In this document: positions 35,149 to 42,742 of the stretch, one piece after another
Layout: each line of letters starts with the position of its first letter
Numbering within the stretch: position 1 is the first letter of the stretch
Assembly (NCBI GenBank): GCA_021371875.1
Contig: JAJFVH010000107.1
Coordinates: forward strand, 1-43,240
Origin: Bacteroidales bacterium
GTDB taxonomy: Bacteria; Bacteroidota; Bacteroidia; Bacteroidales; Paludibacteraceae
Direction of reading: 5' to 3'
Length of the DNA: 43,240 nt
Made by a program: the position numbers and the translations under genes
The notes under the pieces: model-generated
What the model saw: the letters and a program-made list of their open reading frames with translations, nothing else
Databases searched by the model: none
What the model was told of the DNA's origin: nothing

Positions 35149-37404
35149 ATGAAACAAAGAATAGGTGTATATATTTGTCATTGCGGCGGAAATATTTCCG
35201 ATTACGTAGATGTGGAAGAGTTGGGCAAAATGTTCCATCAGGAGGAAAACGTTGTTGTTTCCAAAGACGTAATGTTTGCGTGTGCCGACTCTAACCAAAA
35301 AGACATGGTCAGTGACATACAGGCAAATAATCTGGATGCTATCGTGGTTTGCTCTTGCTCGCCAAAATTGCATTTACATACTTTCAAGAATGTGGCGATA
35401 CGTGCGGGTTTGAATCCTTCGAACTATGTGCAGGTAAATATCCGCGAGCAATGTTCGTGGCCACACAGCGACCGTCCACGTGAAGCAACCGTAAAAGCAG
35501 CCGGACTTATCCGTGCCGGCATCAACCGCGTGTCGTATTCCGAATCGTTGGAAAACATTGAACTATCGGTAAAAAAATCGGCATTGGTGATTGGGGCAGG
35601 GGTTTCGGGCATGAAAGCGGCCATCGATCTGGCTCGCTCGGGCAACGAAGTTTTCCTGATAGAGAAAGATTATTTTGTAGGCGGACGCGTTGCCCAGAAA
35701 GAAATTCTTTTCCCAACTAATCAGAATGGAAAAGAAGTGGTGGCAGCGCTTTACAATGAAATGAAAAAGTTTCCGAACATCACTATTTTCACCGGAGCAA
35801 CGGTTGAAAAAGTATCGGGTAGTTTGGGAAATTTCAACGTAGACATAAAAGTAAAACCACGTTATATCAACCCGAATGCAGATAAAAAAGCCGTTAAACG
35901 TGCTATGGACGAATGTCCTGTGAACGTTCATGACGATTTTAACCTGGGATTAATTGAACGCAAAGCCATTTATAAAAATTACCCCGAAGCGTTGCCGGAT
36001 GTGCCGGTAGTGGTGGCAGAAGCGTTGAAAGATGCTACTGATTTTACAGGAAAATTTGCTTCCACGCTTAATTTGAACGAAGAAGCGCAAACGCTTTCGT
36101 TGATTGCCGGTTCGGTGTTGGTAACTACCGGTTACGATCATTATCAACCCAAAGAAGGTGAATTTGGCTACAAGACTATTTCGAATGTAGTGACATTGCC
36201 GGAGCTAAACCGTTTGATGGAAATGAATTCCGGCAAACTGGTTTACAATGGTAAAAAAATCAACAGTGTCGCATTTATCTATTGCGTGGGAAGCCGTCAG
36301 ACCAAAGGTGATAATAAATATTGTTCTCGCCAGTGCTGTACTTCTACCATACATACCTCATTGCAACTGAAAGAAAAATACAAAGATATCCAGACTTACC
36401 ACCTGTACCGCGATATTCGCACGTATGGTAAACAGGAATTGATATATGCCGAGTCTTCAAAACAAGGCGATTTGTATTTTAAATACGAAGAAAAAGAAAT
36501 GCCGGTTGTAGCCTCTCCCAGCCTCTCCAAAGGAAAGGGGAAAGACAAAGTTCTGATAAAAGTCAAAGATTATTTGACAGCCAAAAAAGAAATGGAAATT
36601 GAAGCTGATTTGGTCGTGTTAGTTACCGGCATGGTGGCTCGCGAAGATGCAACGCACATTTCTGAACTATTCAAAATTCCGATTGGACGCGATAAATTCT
36701 TCAACGAGATTCACCCTAAACTGAAACCGGTTGAAACGGTTATCAAAGGCGTGTATATCGGCGGAACCTGCCAGGGACCGAAGAACGTAAGCGAATCGGT
36801 TCAATCGTCATTGGCAGGTGCTTCAAAAATTACTGCATTGCTCAAAAGCGGCACTGTTTCGGTCGACCCGATTATTGCCCGCGTAAATGCCGATGCTTGT
36901 ACCTGGTGCGGAAAATGCTCGGATGTGTGCGATTATACGGCTATCAAAGAAGTCCTCTTTGGCAATAAACACGTGGCTGGTGTTAACAAAGCGGTTTGTA
37001 CCGGTTGCGGAATTTGTGCTCCGGTTTGTCCTGAAAATGCCATTGAAATTGCTCAATATACCGATAATGAAATTGAATCGATGATTGACGGATTTATGAT
37101 GGATTTTGATATCAAAGAAAAAGGAGCAGGCGAAACCGAAGATGTTCTTACTCCCCCTTCAGGGGGTGGGGGGCAGGCCATGAAAGAATATCCACAGGTT
37201 TGGCGCGAAATCCTTGCCGGCATGACTGACGAGAAAAACACGATTCCTGAAATTGCTGCTAATTCCAGACTTGCCAGTGAACTGGTTACCTTCCACCTGA
37301 TGACCATGAACAAATACGGCGTAGTGGTTCCGGCAGGTATGGATGAGAAGGAAACGTACTATTATTATAAACAGCCCCCTAAATCCCCTAAAGGGGGATT
37401 TTAA
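35149..37404 (+). CDS. HdrA/QmoB-like iron-sulfur flavoprotein, 751 aa
   Basis: A complete HdrA-type subunit. Its N-terminal domain is RIGVYICHCGGNISDYVDVEEL with VCSCSPKLHLHTF. The FAD loop is GAGVSGMKAAIDLARSG (149-165). The cysteine set C379, C392 and CC396-397 is where HdrA binds its own [4Fe-4S] cluster. A ferredoxin pair follows at C584-x2-C587-x2-C590-x3-C594 and C617-x2-C620-x2-C623-x3-C627. A ~120-residue helical tail, lacking the FlpD domain of canonical QmoB, closes the protein; the separate FlpD gene upstream may replace it. Repeats are inserted in frame near residues 453-466 and 668-676, and the last ten residues are repeat-encoded. Between the HdrA/GltD and QmoC-like genes, it is probably the central electron-transfer subunit. 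CoB/CoM chemistry is not implied. Confidence 0.88.
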   Translation: MKQRIGVYICHCGGNISDYVDVEELGKMFHQEENVVVSKDVMFACADSNQKDMVSDIQANNLDAIVVCSCSPKLHLHTFKNVAIRAGLNPSNYVQVNIREQCSWPHSDRPREATVKAAGLIRAGINRVSYSESLENIELSVKKSALVIGAGVSGMKAAIDLARSGNEVFLIEKDYFVGGRVAQKEILFPTNQNGKEVVAALYNEMKKFPNITIFTGATVEKVSGSLGNFNVDIKVKPRYINPNADKKAVKRAMDECPVNVHDDFNLGLIERKAIYKNYPEALPDVPVVVAEALKDATDFTGKFASTLNLNEEAQTLSLIAGSVLVTTGYDHYQPKEGEFGYKTISNVVTLPELNRLMEMNSGKLVYNGKKINSVAFIYCVGSRQTKGDNKYCSRQCCTSTIHTSLQLKEKYKDIQTYHLYRDIRTYGKQELIYAESSKQGDLYFKYEEKEMPVVASPSLSKGKGKDKVLIKVKDYLTAKKEMEIEADLVVLVTGMVAREDATHISELFKIPIGRDKFFNEIHPKLKPVETVIKGVYIGGTCQGPKNVSESVQSSLAGASKITALLKSGTVSVDPIIARVNADACTWCGKCSDVCDYTAIKEVLFGNKHVAGVNKAVCTGCGICAPVCPENAIEIAQYTDNEIESMIDGFMMDFDIKEKGAGETEDVLTPPSGGGGQAMKEYPQVWREILAGMTDEKNTIPEIAANSRLASELVTFHLMTMNKYGVVVPAGMDEKETYYYYKQPPKSPKGGF
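36511..36545. repeat. In-frame GC-rich repeat within the QmoB-like gene (1)
   Basis: CCTCTCCCAGCCTCTCC-aaa-GGAAAGGGG; translated as ASPSLSKGKGK inside a surface-like loop between conserved strands. Confidence 0.6.
37148..37178. repeat. In-frame GC-rich repeat within the QmoB-like gene (2)
   Basis: ACTCCCCC-ttca-GGGGGTGGGGGGC; translated as TPPSGGGGQ, joining the ferredoxin region to the C-terminal helical tail. Confidence 0.7.
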
Positions 37405-37488
37405 GAAAAGAGATTCTTTACAAAATGAGAAATACAAAAATCAATACTAATTTTAATTCCTCCCCTTCGGGGAGGTTAGGAGGGGCTT
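37371..37488. repeat. Inverted palindromic repeat pair, QmoB-like/QmoC-like junction
   Basis: The left arm about 37371-37402 encodes the final residues (QPPKSPKGGF) and reaches the stop codon. The right arm about 37457-37488 ends directly before the ATG at 37490. The spacer includes AATACTAATTTTAATT just before the right arm. Confidence 0.85.
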
Positions 37489-37489
37489 T

Positions 37490-38536
37490 ATGTCAAGAGT
37501 AAATCCAAAATTTGCAACTGAATTATCAAAATATGGGTCGGACGACTTCAATGCTTGTTTCAATTGCGGAAACTGTACGGCAACCTGTTCGCTTTCGACT
37601 GCCGACAGTTCGTTTCCACGCGAAATGATTCGTTACGCCACGCTCGGGTTGGAAGACGATATCAAAGCGTCGCTCAAACCCTGGGAATGTTATTATTGCG
37701 GCGAATGCAGTGCTGAATGTCCCCGTCAGGCAAGTCCGGGCGAGTTGATGATGTCGCTGCGACGTTATCTTACCGCTCAATACGACTGGACAGGTTTTTC
37801 GGGGCTTATGTATAAATCATTGCACGTAAGTCTGGCGGCATTTATCCTGACTTTTGTCGGCGTAATAGTATTCGTGGCATCGGTAGGCTTTGAACTGGAA
37901 AAAATGATGCATTTTGGCCATCTGTTCGAAATGATAGCCATTGGTACCGTAGGTCTGCTTATTTTGATGCCAAACGTGGCGCGTATGTGGTATTTCACTA
38001 TTCTGAAGCCAAAAGTGAAAGTGCCGCTTATGAAGTATGTAAAGAGTATGGGCGAATTGTTTATTCACATGTTTACCCAGAAACGCGCACTGGGGTGCGA
38101 CGATAATCAATTCCGGTGGTTCGAACATTTTATACTGGTTATCGGGTATCTGTCGTTGCTGTTCACCACAGTAGTTTTGAACTGGTTCGGGTCGCCTTAT
38201 TTGTTTGTAATCATTTTAGGATATGTAATGAGCGCCATAGTTTTCGTGGTAACCATCGATTTTGTTTCGAGCCGCATCAAGCAAAAGAAACAGGTGAGCA
38301 AACACTCCCAACCTTCGGATATATTTTTCGTGGTATGGTTGTTTCTAATGGGCTTAACTGCTTTTATGGTTCGCCTGTTTATCGACCTCGATATCCTGGA
38401 AACGAATAAATGGCTGTATATTTTCCATCTCACCGTATTGGTGCAATGGGCGCTGATTATAGTTCCATTTGGTAAATGGACACACTTCCTGTACCGTTCG
38501 TTCGCTATGTATTTTGCGAAACTGAAGGAGAAATAA
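37490..38536 (+). CDS. QmoC-like membrane protein: HdrC-type [4Fe-4S] domain fused to a heme-b-type membrane domain
   Basis: Residues 1-95 are HdrC-like with two cluster motifs, C23-x2-C26-x2-C29-x3-C33 (CFNCGNCTATC) and C67-x2-C70-x2-C73-x3-C77 (CYYCGECSAECP). Residues ~104-345 form about six membrane helices with histidines suited to heme b: H112, H141/H144, H213 in FEHFILVIGY, H313 in FHLTVLVQW and H332. This cytoplasmic-cluster plus HdrE/NarI-type arrangement is that of QmoC, the quinone-reactive subunit of the Qmo complex of sulfate reducers. It is the last gene of the operon and would connect the two HdrA-like proteins to the quinone pool. Its ATG follows a repeat arm by one base. The 348-aa length is slightly below usual QmoC size. 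Confidence 0.88.
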   Translation: MSRVNPKFATELSKYGSDDFNACFNCGNCTATCSLSTADSSFPREMIRYATLGLEDDIKASLKPWECYYCGECSAECPRQASPGELMMSLRRYLTAQYDWTGFSGLMYKSLHVSLAAFILTFVGVIVFVASVGFELEKMMHFGHLFEMIAIGTVGLLILMPNVARMWYFTILKPKVKVPLMKYVKSMGELFIHMFTQKRALGCDDNQFRWFEHFILVIGYLSLLFTTVVLNWFGSPYLFVIILGYVMSAIVFVVTIDFVSSRIKQKKQVSKHSQPSDIFFVVWLFLMGLTAFMVRLFIDLDILETNKWLYIFHLTVLVQWALIIVPFGKWTHFLYRSFAMYFAKLKEK

Positions 38537-38587
38537 AGAAAATGATTATCTGCAAAAGTTCCTAAAGCTTCAAATAATATATTCCGG

Positions 38588-38751
38588 CGCTCTGCACCTT
38601 AAATTTATCTGATTATTAACGGACTACAAAGATGATCGGTACTCCGTACCTAAAACATAGAATATAAAGTTAGTTACCCATAAAAGGGACAGCGTCCCGA
38701 TCATCTTTGTAGAAATAGTTAAGCCTCTCAAACCAGAGGTGCAGCGCACCT
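38588..38751. repeat. Compound inverted-repeat element with three look-alike mini-hairpins
   Basis: A perfect 16-bp inverted repeat, CTACAAAGATGATCGG (38624-38639) and its complement (38697-38712), is enclosed by an outer imperfect pair (GCGCTCTGCACCT near 38588; AGGTGCAGCGC ending near 38747). Three short hairpins share the form GGnnC-3 nt-GnnCC: GGTAC-tcc-GTACC (38638-38650), GGGAC-agc-GTCCC (38686-38698) and GGTGC-agc-GCACC (38738-38750). Confidence 0.65.
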
Positions 38752-38832
38752 AACTATAAATTAGGACACATTGCGGATAATCATTATAAATAATATGATG
38801 ATTTGATGATGCGGTAATGTGATGATTAAAAG

Positions 38833-38868
38833 AACCGGCTGAATTTCTGAGAGGAAATTCAGCCGGTT
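38833..38868 (+). terminator. Strong intrinsic terminator, 15-bp perfect stem
   Basis: AACCGGCTGAATTTC (38833-38847), 6-nt loop, GAAATTCAGCCGGTT (38854-38868), then TTAGTTTTATTCTTTT. It lies about 300 bp after the QmoC-like gene and can stop its transcript. The reverse strand also has a T-rich tail, so it may serve rlpA too. Confidence 0.75.
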
Positions 38869-39111
38869 TTAGTTTTATTCTTTTATTTTTGGCAATTTGA
38901 CACACCAGAGGTAGAAAATCTTTATTTAATCGCGAGGGTTAATCATTATTTGCTTTCTTAATTTCACTGTGTTACACGGTATAATTTTCCCGTTTCCCAT
39001 CTAAAAGGCTTGCATATTGAATAAAAGCCTAGGATATAATACACTTTTTATCAACAATGTATGTGTTTTTCAACAAGTCCTAAATTATATTAACTGCAAA
39101 AGGAAGCCGGA

Positions 39112-39615
39112 TTATTCGCTGCGTTTTGCCCCACGTTTTTTTGTGGATTTTACCGGTGGCAGGATATTTTTAATATGCGATTGTAGTTCGGGGGTCAAAA
39201 ACCTCAGTGGCGACACGGGCACATACACTTTGGGAACAGGTATCAGGCGGATTTCTTCGGGCAGGAGGTCGATTTTTGTTATTTCCACTTTGGCAACTCC
39301 GGCGCGTATAATATCCAATCGTTCGGCTGCACAATACGACAGGTCGATTAGCCGGTTGCGGATGTGCGGACCGCGGTCGGTTACTTTTACAATTACCTCG
39401 TTGTCATTTTTAGGATTGCGCACGAGCAGCAAGGTGCCGAAAGGGTAGGTTTTGTGGGCGCAGGTAAGGCTGTCGTTGTGGTAATGGCTGCCATCCGAAG
39501 TATGCCGCCCGTGCAGCCGTTTGCTGTAAAACGACGCATAACCCGATTCCTGTGCGCAAACAACCGACATGGAAATAAGGATAAAAAGAAAGAAAAACAG
39601 GGGGTGTTTTTGCAT
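39112..39615 (-). CDS. rlpA: RlpA-like double-psi beta-barrel protein (septal ring lytic transglycosylase family)
   Basis: The 167-residue secreted protein has a signal peptide (HPLFFFLFILISMSVVCAQ) and the RlpA/DPBB domain: GYASFYSKRLHGRHTSDG, TCAHKTYPFGTLLLVRNPKNDNEVIVKVTDRGPH and RLIDLSYCAAERLDI. The aspartate of VTDRGP matches the catalytic acid of RlpA lytic transglycosylases, which cut glycan strands lacking stem peptides. No SPOR domain is present, so septal targeting by that route is not expected. A basic proline-containing tail (about residues 140-167) is extra. It is not a lipoprotein here: the signal ends in VVCAQ without a clear lipobox. Confidence 0.9.
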   Translation of the reverse strand: MQKHPLFFFLFILISMSVVCAQESGYASFYSKRLHGRHTSDGSHYHNDSLTCAHKTYPFGTLLLVRNPKNDNEVIVKVTDRGPHIRNRLIDLSYCAAERLDIIRAGVAKVEITKIDLLPEEIRLIPVPKVYVPVSPLRFLTPELQSHIKNILPPVKSTKKRGAKRSE

Positions 39616-39786
39616 AATTCAGTTGTTTCAGTTACAAATATCGTGAAATTGTTCGGAATATCCATGCACGGACAGGAGGTTTTAACGAATATCAAAGCTT
39701 TATTTCATTCCGTTTACATTTTCATTGAGGCGCCTAAATGTGAATTATGAGCATTTTTTTGAATTGTCCGTTTCAACAAAAAATTG

Positions 39787-39794
39787 TACCTTTG
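39787..39794 (+). promoter_or_regulatory. -7 box TACCTTTG for the DUF1599 gene
   Basis: Exact TAnnTTTG, 26 bp upstream of the ATG at 39821; a TTTG at 39758-39761 is 25 bp further up. The position rules out the longer open frame from 39725. Confidence 0.5.
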
Positions 39795-39820
39795 TCAATT
39801 CAAAAAAACCGCTTTACATT

Positions 39821-40357
39821 ATGAGCCAAACCGACCAGCAATTCGATCAGGTAGCTGCTATTTGCCGTGATATTTTCACCAAAAAGATGAAAGATTACGG
39901 TGCATCGTGGCGAATTTTGCGTCCGCAATCGGTTACCGATCAGATTTTCATCAAAGCCAACCGCATACGCAGCATCGAAACCAAAGGCGTTTCGAAAGTG
40001 GACGAGGACATACGTTCTGAGCTGATTGCCATTGTGAATTACGGCATTATCGGATTGATTCAACTGGAACTTGGTTTTTCGGAAACCGACGATATGACTT
40101 TCGACCGCGGACTGGAAATGTACAACAAATACATGCAGCAGGCCAAAGACTTGATGATGGCTAAAAACCACGATTACGACGAAGCGTGGCGCACGATGCG
40201 CATGGAGTCGTACACCGATTTGATACTGATGAAAATTTACCGAACTAAACAGATTGAGGATAACCAGGGCAAAACATTGATTTCGGAAGGAGTTGATGCC
40301 AATTACTTTGATATGATTAACTATTCGGTGTTCGGGCTGATTAAAATGGAAAAGTAG
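39821..40357 (+). CDS. DUF1599 protein (nucleotide modification-associated domain 1, two repeats)
   Basis: The 178-residue protein consists of two copies of the same helical domain. KMKDYGASWRILRPQSVTDQIFIKANRIRSIE..NYGIIGLIQLE in the first half is matched by AKNHDYDEAWRTMRMESYTDLILMKIYRTKQIED..NYSVFGLIKME in the second. PF07659 is linked by context to nucleotide modification, but no activity is established to my knowledge. The ATG at 39821 is chosen over the upstream frame because a -7 box lies between them. In Bacteroidales this gene commonly precedes the MauE/DoxX-like gene and tpiA, as here. Confidence 0.9.
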   Translation: MSQTDQQFDQVAAICRDIFTKKMKDYGASWRILRPQSVTDQIFIKANRIRSIETKGVSKVDEDIRSELIAIVNYGIIGLIQLELGFSETDDMTFDRGLEMYNKYMQQAKDLMMAKNHDYDEAWRTMRMESYTDLILMKIYRTKQIEDNQGKTLISEGVDANYFDMINYSVFGLIKMEK

Positions 40358-40661
40358 CGATAAATGTGTCGGATTCACGCCACTTCTGATATTGCCGGAT
40401 TTATAGCGAGGGCTTCACTATATGTCGAACTCACGTTAATTAGTGTTTGCAAGAAAACGCCAATCTCTGCGTTGCACTCACATCAAAAACTACTCATCCC
40501 GATTCATCGGGACTCCTTTTGCTGTTTCGTGCGCCTTGACCTTGACGTTTTCTTATCAAACACTGAGTTTTCTTTCAAGTACTAATTATGATTCATTTGA
40601 TTTTTCAGACCGTTATTTTCGGTCTGCAGTGTTAAACTTATAGCTTATCCACTATTTCAAC
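40358..40661. other. 304-bp intergenic region before the MauE/DoxX-like gene
   Basis: No credible gene; the longest frame has an atypical composition. It contains a short palindrome CCCGATTCATCGGGA (about 40499-40513) and CAGACCGTTATTTTCGGTCTG (about 40604-40624), a hairpin near the downstream gene. Confidence 0.45.
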
Positions 40662-41804
40662 ATGTCGTTCAACAGTAATAATTCTCCTATAAAAACTGCC
40701 TTGCAAAAACCGGTTCCGGTTCTGATATTCATAAGCCGTGTATTGCTGGCTGTGGTTTTCATTTTTTCGGGCTTTGTAAAATCTATCGATCCGCTCGGGT
40801 TCACCTATAAAATCGAAGATTATCTCACAACTTTCGGAGGCGCTTTTGCAAGCTTTACTCCTGTAGCCCTGCCTGCCGCCATTGCACTTTCAACACTCGA
40901 ATTGCTGATTGGGCTGAATCTTTTGTTCCGGATTCATCTACGAGCCACAAGTTTCGTGGCGCTGGCATTTATGCTGGTCATGACGCCGCTCACCTTGTAT
41001 ATTGCCCTCTACAACCCCGTTACCGACTGCGGATGTTTTGGCGATGCACTGGTGATAAGCAATTGGCATACCTTTTATAAAAATATAGTTTTATTTATTC
41101 TTGTCATTGTCCTGTTGATAACAACCCATGACAAACGCCCGGTGTTTTTACCGCGTGCCGAATGGATAATCACGCTGGTTTTTATCGGAACAGGGGTGGC
41201 TCTTTCGCTTTATTCGTATAACCATTTACCCTTGATCGATTTCCGCCCCTATAAAGTGGGTGTGAATATCCCCGAAGCCATGTTTGTGCCCGAGGATGCG
41301 CCTGCCGACGAATATCTCACCACTTTTATCTACGAAAAAGACGGCGTGCAAAAAGAGTTTACACTCGAAAATTATCCCAAAGATGATTCGACCTGGGTTT
41401 TTGTAGACCAGAAAACAGTGCTGGTTTCGACGGGATACAAACCGCCCATCCACGACTTCTCAATTGTTGATGCCAATTTCGACGATATTACCGAAAATGT
41501 GATTTACAATCCCGGCTATACCTATCTGCTTATTATGTATGATGTAAATAAAGCCTCGGAAGAAGGCGCAAAAATTGCCGAAAAGCTTTATCAGAAATAT
41601 AAAAACTCAACAACAAGATTCTATGCGCTTACCGCTTCGGGCGATGATGAGGTAAGGAATTTTGTGGCTAAAACCAAGGTAACATATCCATTTTGTAAAA
41701 CCGACCCGATTACGCTGAAAACAATGATTCGCGCCAATCCCGGACTTATACTTATAAAAAATGGTACCATCACGGGTAAATGGCACTGGCGCGACTTTGA
41801 ATAA
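40662..41804 (+). CDS. MauE/DoxX-like membrane protein with a C-terminal thioredoxin-like domain (BT_3928-type)
   Basis: The first ~190 residues form four to five membrane helices of the DoxX/MauE type (SRVLLAVVFIFSGFVKSIDPLGFTYKIEDYL). They include the MauE-like signature TDCGCFGD with a cysteine pair that may exchange electrons with thiol partners. The C-terminal ~180 residues look like a thioredoxin-like fold without a C-x-x-C motif: GYTYLLIMYDVNKASEEGAKIAEKLYQKY, then NPGLILIKNGTITGKWHW, a typical closing strand pattern. A periplasmic redox function is likely but unproven. It lies 38 bp before tpiA. Confidence 0.85.
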   Translation: MSFNSNNSPIKTALQKPVPVLIFISRVLLAVVFIFSGFVKSIDPLGFTYKIEDYLTTFGGAFASFTPVALPAAIALSTLELLIGLNLLFRIHLRATSFVALAFMLVMTPLTLYIALYNPVTDCGCFGDALVISNWHTFYKNIVLFILVIVLLITTHDKRPVFLPRAEWIITLVFIGTGVALSLYSYNHLPLIDFRPYKVGVNIPEAMFVPEDAPADEYLTTFIYEKDGVQKEFTLENYPKDDSTWVFVDQKTVLVSTGYKPPIHDFSIVDANFDDITENVIYNPGYTYLLIMYDVNKASEEGAKIAEKLYQKYKNSTTRFYALTASGDDEVRNFVAKTKVTYPFCKTDPITLKTMIRANPGLILIKNGTITGKWHWRDFE

Positions 41805-41842
41805 ATTGATTTAAATATCAAACTATAAATAATAAAAGAAAA

Positions 41843-42598
41843 ATGAGAAAAAACATTGTTGCAGGAAACTGGAAAATGAACAAAAGCCTTCAGGAAGGGT
41901 TGGCTTTAGCTACGGAATTGAACGAAGCATTGGCAGGTGCAAGCCTGAATTGCAAGGTAGTAATCGGGACTCCGTTTATCCATTTGGCAAGTGTTGTTGC
42001 TGCTATCGATACCCGGAAAATCGGTGTGGCCGCCCAAAACTGTGCTAACAAGGAATCGGGAGCTTATACAGGCGAAGTGAGCGCCTCTATGGTAAAATCC
42101 ACAGGCGCCGGATATGTAATTCTTGGCCACTCTGAACGTCGTGAGTATTATGGCGAAACAAGCGCTATCCTGAACGACAAGGTTGCTTTGGCGCTGGCTA
42201 ACGGTCTGACTCCTATCTATTGCTGCGGCGAAGCGTTGGATATTCGTAATGCTGACAAACAAAACGCTTATGTTCAGCGTCAATTGGAAGAAACCGTATT
42301 TAACCTGAGTGCCGACGATTTTAATAAAATCGTGATTGCTTACGAACCTATCTGGGCTATCGGAACCGGCGTAACGGCTTCAACCGAACAGGCACAGGAA
42401 ATGCTGGCATTTATCCGCTCATTGATTGCTGCTAAATACGGACAGGAAATTGCCGAAAACACTTCCATCCTTTACGGTGGCAGCTGTAACGCTAAAAACG
42501 CTCCCGAATTGTTTGCTCAACCCGATATCGACGGTGGCCTGATTGGTGGCGCTTCGTTGAAAGTGGCCGACTTCAAAGCCATTATCGACGCTTTTTGA
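41843..42598 (+). CDS. tpiA: Triose-phosphate isomerase
   Basis: Glycolytic TIM barrel that interconverts dihydroxyacetone phosphate and glyceraldehyde-3-phosphate. All key segments are present: AGNWKMNKS with Asn and Lys, the electrophile His in [16 protein letters not shown], the catalytic Glu in [12 protein letters not shown] with its flexible loop after it, and [11 protein letters not shown] plus GGLIGGASL for phosphate binding. The 251-aa length is standard. An intrinsic terminator follows at 42640-42672. Confidence 0.97.
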   Translation: MRKNIVAGNWKMNKSLQEGLALATELNEALAGASLNCKVVIGTPFIHLASVVAAIDTRKIGVAAQNCANKESGAYTGEVSASMVKSTGAGYVILGHSERREYYGETSAILNDKVALALANGLTPIYCCGEALDIRNADKQNAYVQRQLEETVFNLSADDFNKIVIAYEPIWAIGTGVTASTEQAQEMLAFIRSLIAAKYGQEIAENTSILYGGSCNAKNAPELFAQPDIDGGLIGGASLKVADFKAIIDAF

Positions 42599-42639
42599 TG
42601 GTGAGCCGACGGCTATTCAGTTGGTAGTTTTAAATATAG

Positions 42640-42672
42640 AATCCTGTAAAGTTAATTTGCAGGATTTTTTTG
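42640..42672 (+). terminator. Intrinsic terminator after tpiA
   Basis: AATCCTG (42640-42646) pairs with CAGGATT (42660-42666), followed by a T run. The loop is 13 nt. Confidence 0.6.
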
Positions 42673-42680
42673 TAACTTTG
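42673..42680 (+). promoter_or_regulatory. -7 box TAACTTTG before the Sua5-like gene
   Basis: Exact TAnnTTTG directly after the tpiA terminator, 63 bp upstream of the ATG at 42743. A partial GC-rich repeat (CTCC..GGGAGG, about 42706-42738) lies in the leader. Confidence 0.45.
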
Positions 42681-42742
42681 TAATTCATTACAAACTTAAA
42701 ATACGTCCTCCTTTGCCGTGTCACGAGAGGGAGGTTGAGGCT

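Larger units (their letters stand above)
38537..39111. other. 575-bp intergenic region between the Qmo-like operon and rlpA
   Basis: No gene seen. It holds a compound inverted-repeat element (38588-38751) and a strong intrinsic terminator (38833-38868). The remaining AT-rich part up to rlpA shows nothing I can name. Confidence 0.6.

Noticed and set aside
31239-37488. Regularly spaced repeats considered as a CRISPR array
   Set aside because: Copies are inverted pairs at gene junctions hundreds to thousands of bases apart, with no unique spacers of constant size and no cas genes.
29831-38536. Cluster considered as a canonical Qmo complex of sulfate reduction
   Set aside because: No aprAB or sat is next to it, the QmoA-like protein contains an NAD(P)H module, and the FlpD domain is separate, so the canonical label would mislead.
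39017-39448. Plus-strand 143-codon frame across rlpA
   Set aside because: It is antisense to rlpA, whose domain motifs and signal peptide are convincing.
40364-40643. Two short plus-strand frames before the MauE/DoxX-like gene
   Set aside because: Overlapping frames with unnatural composition, no motif and no promoter.
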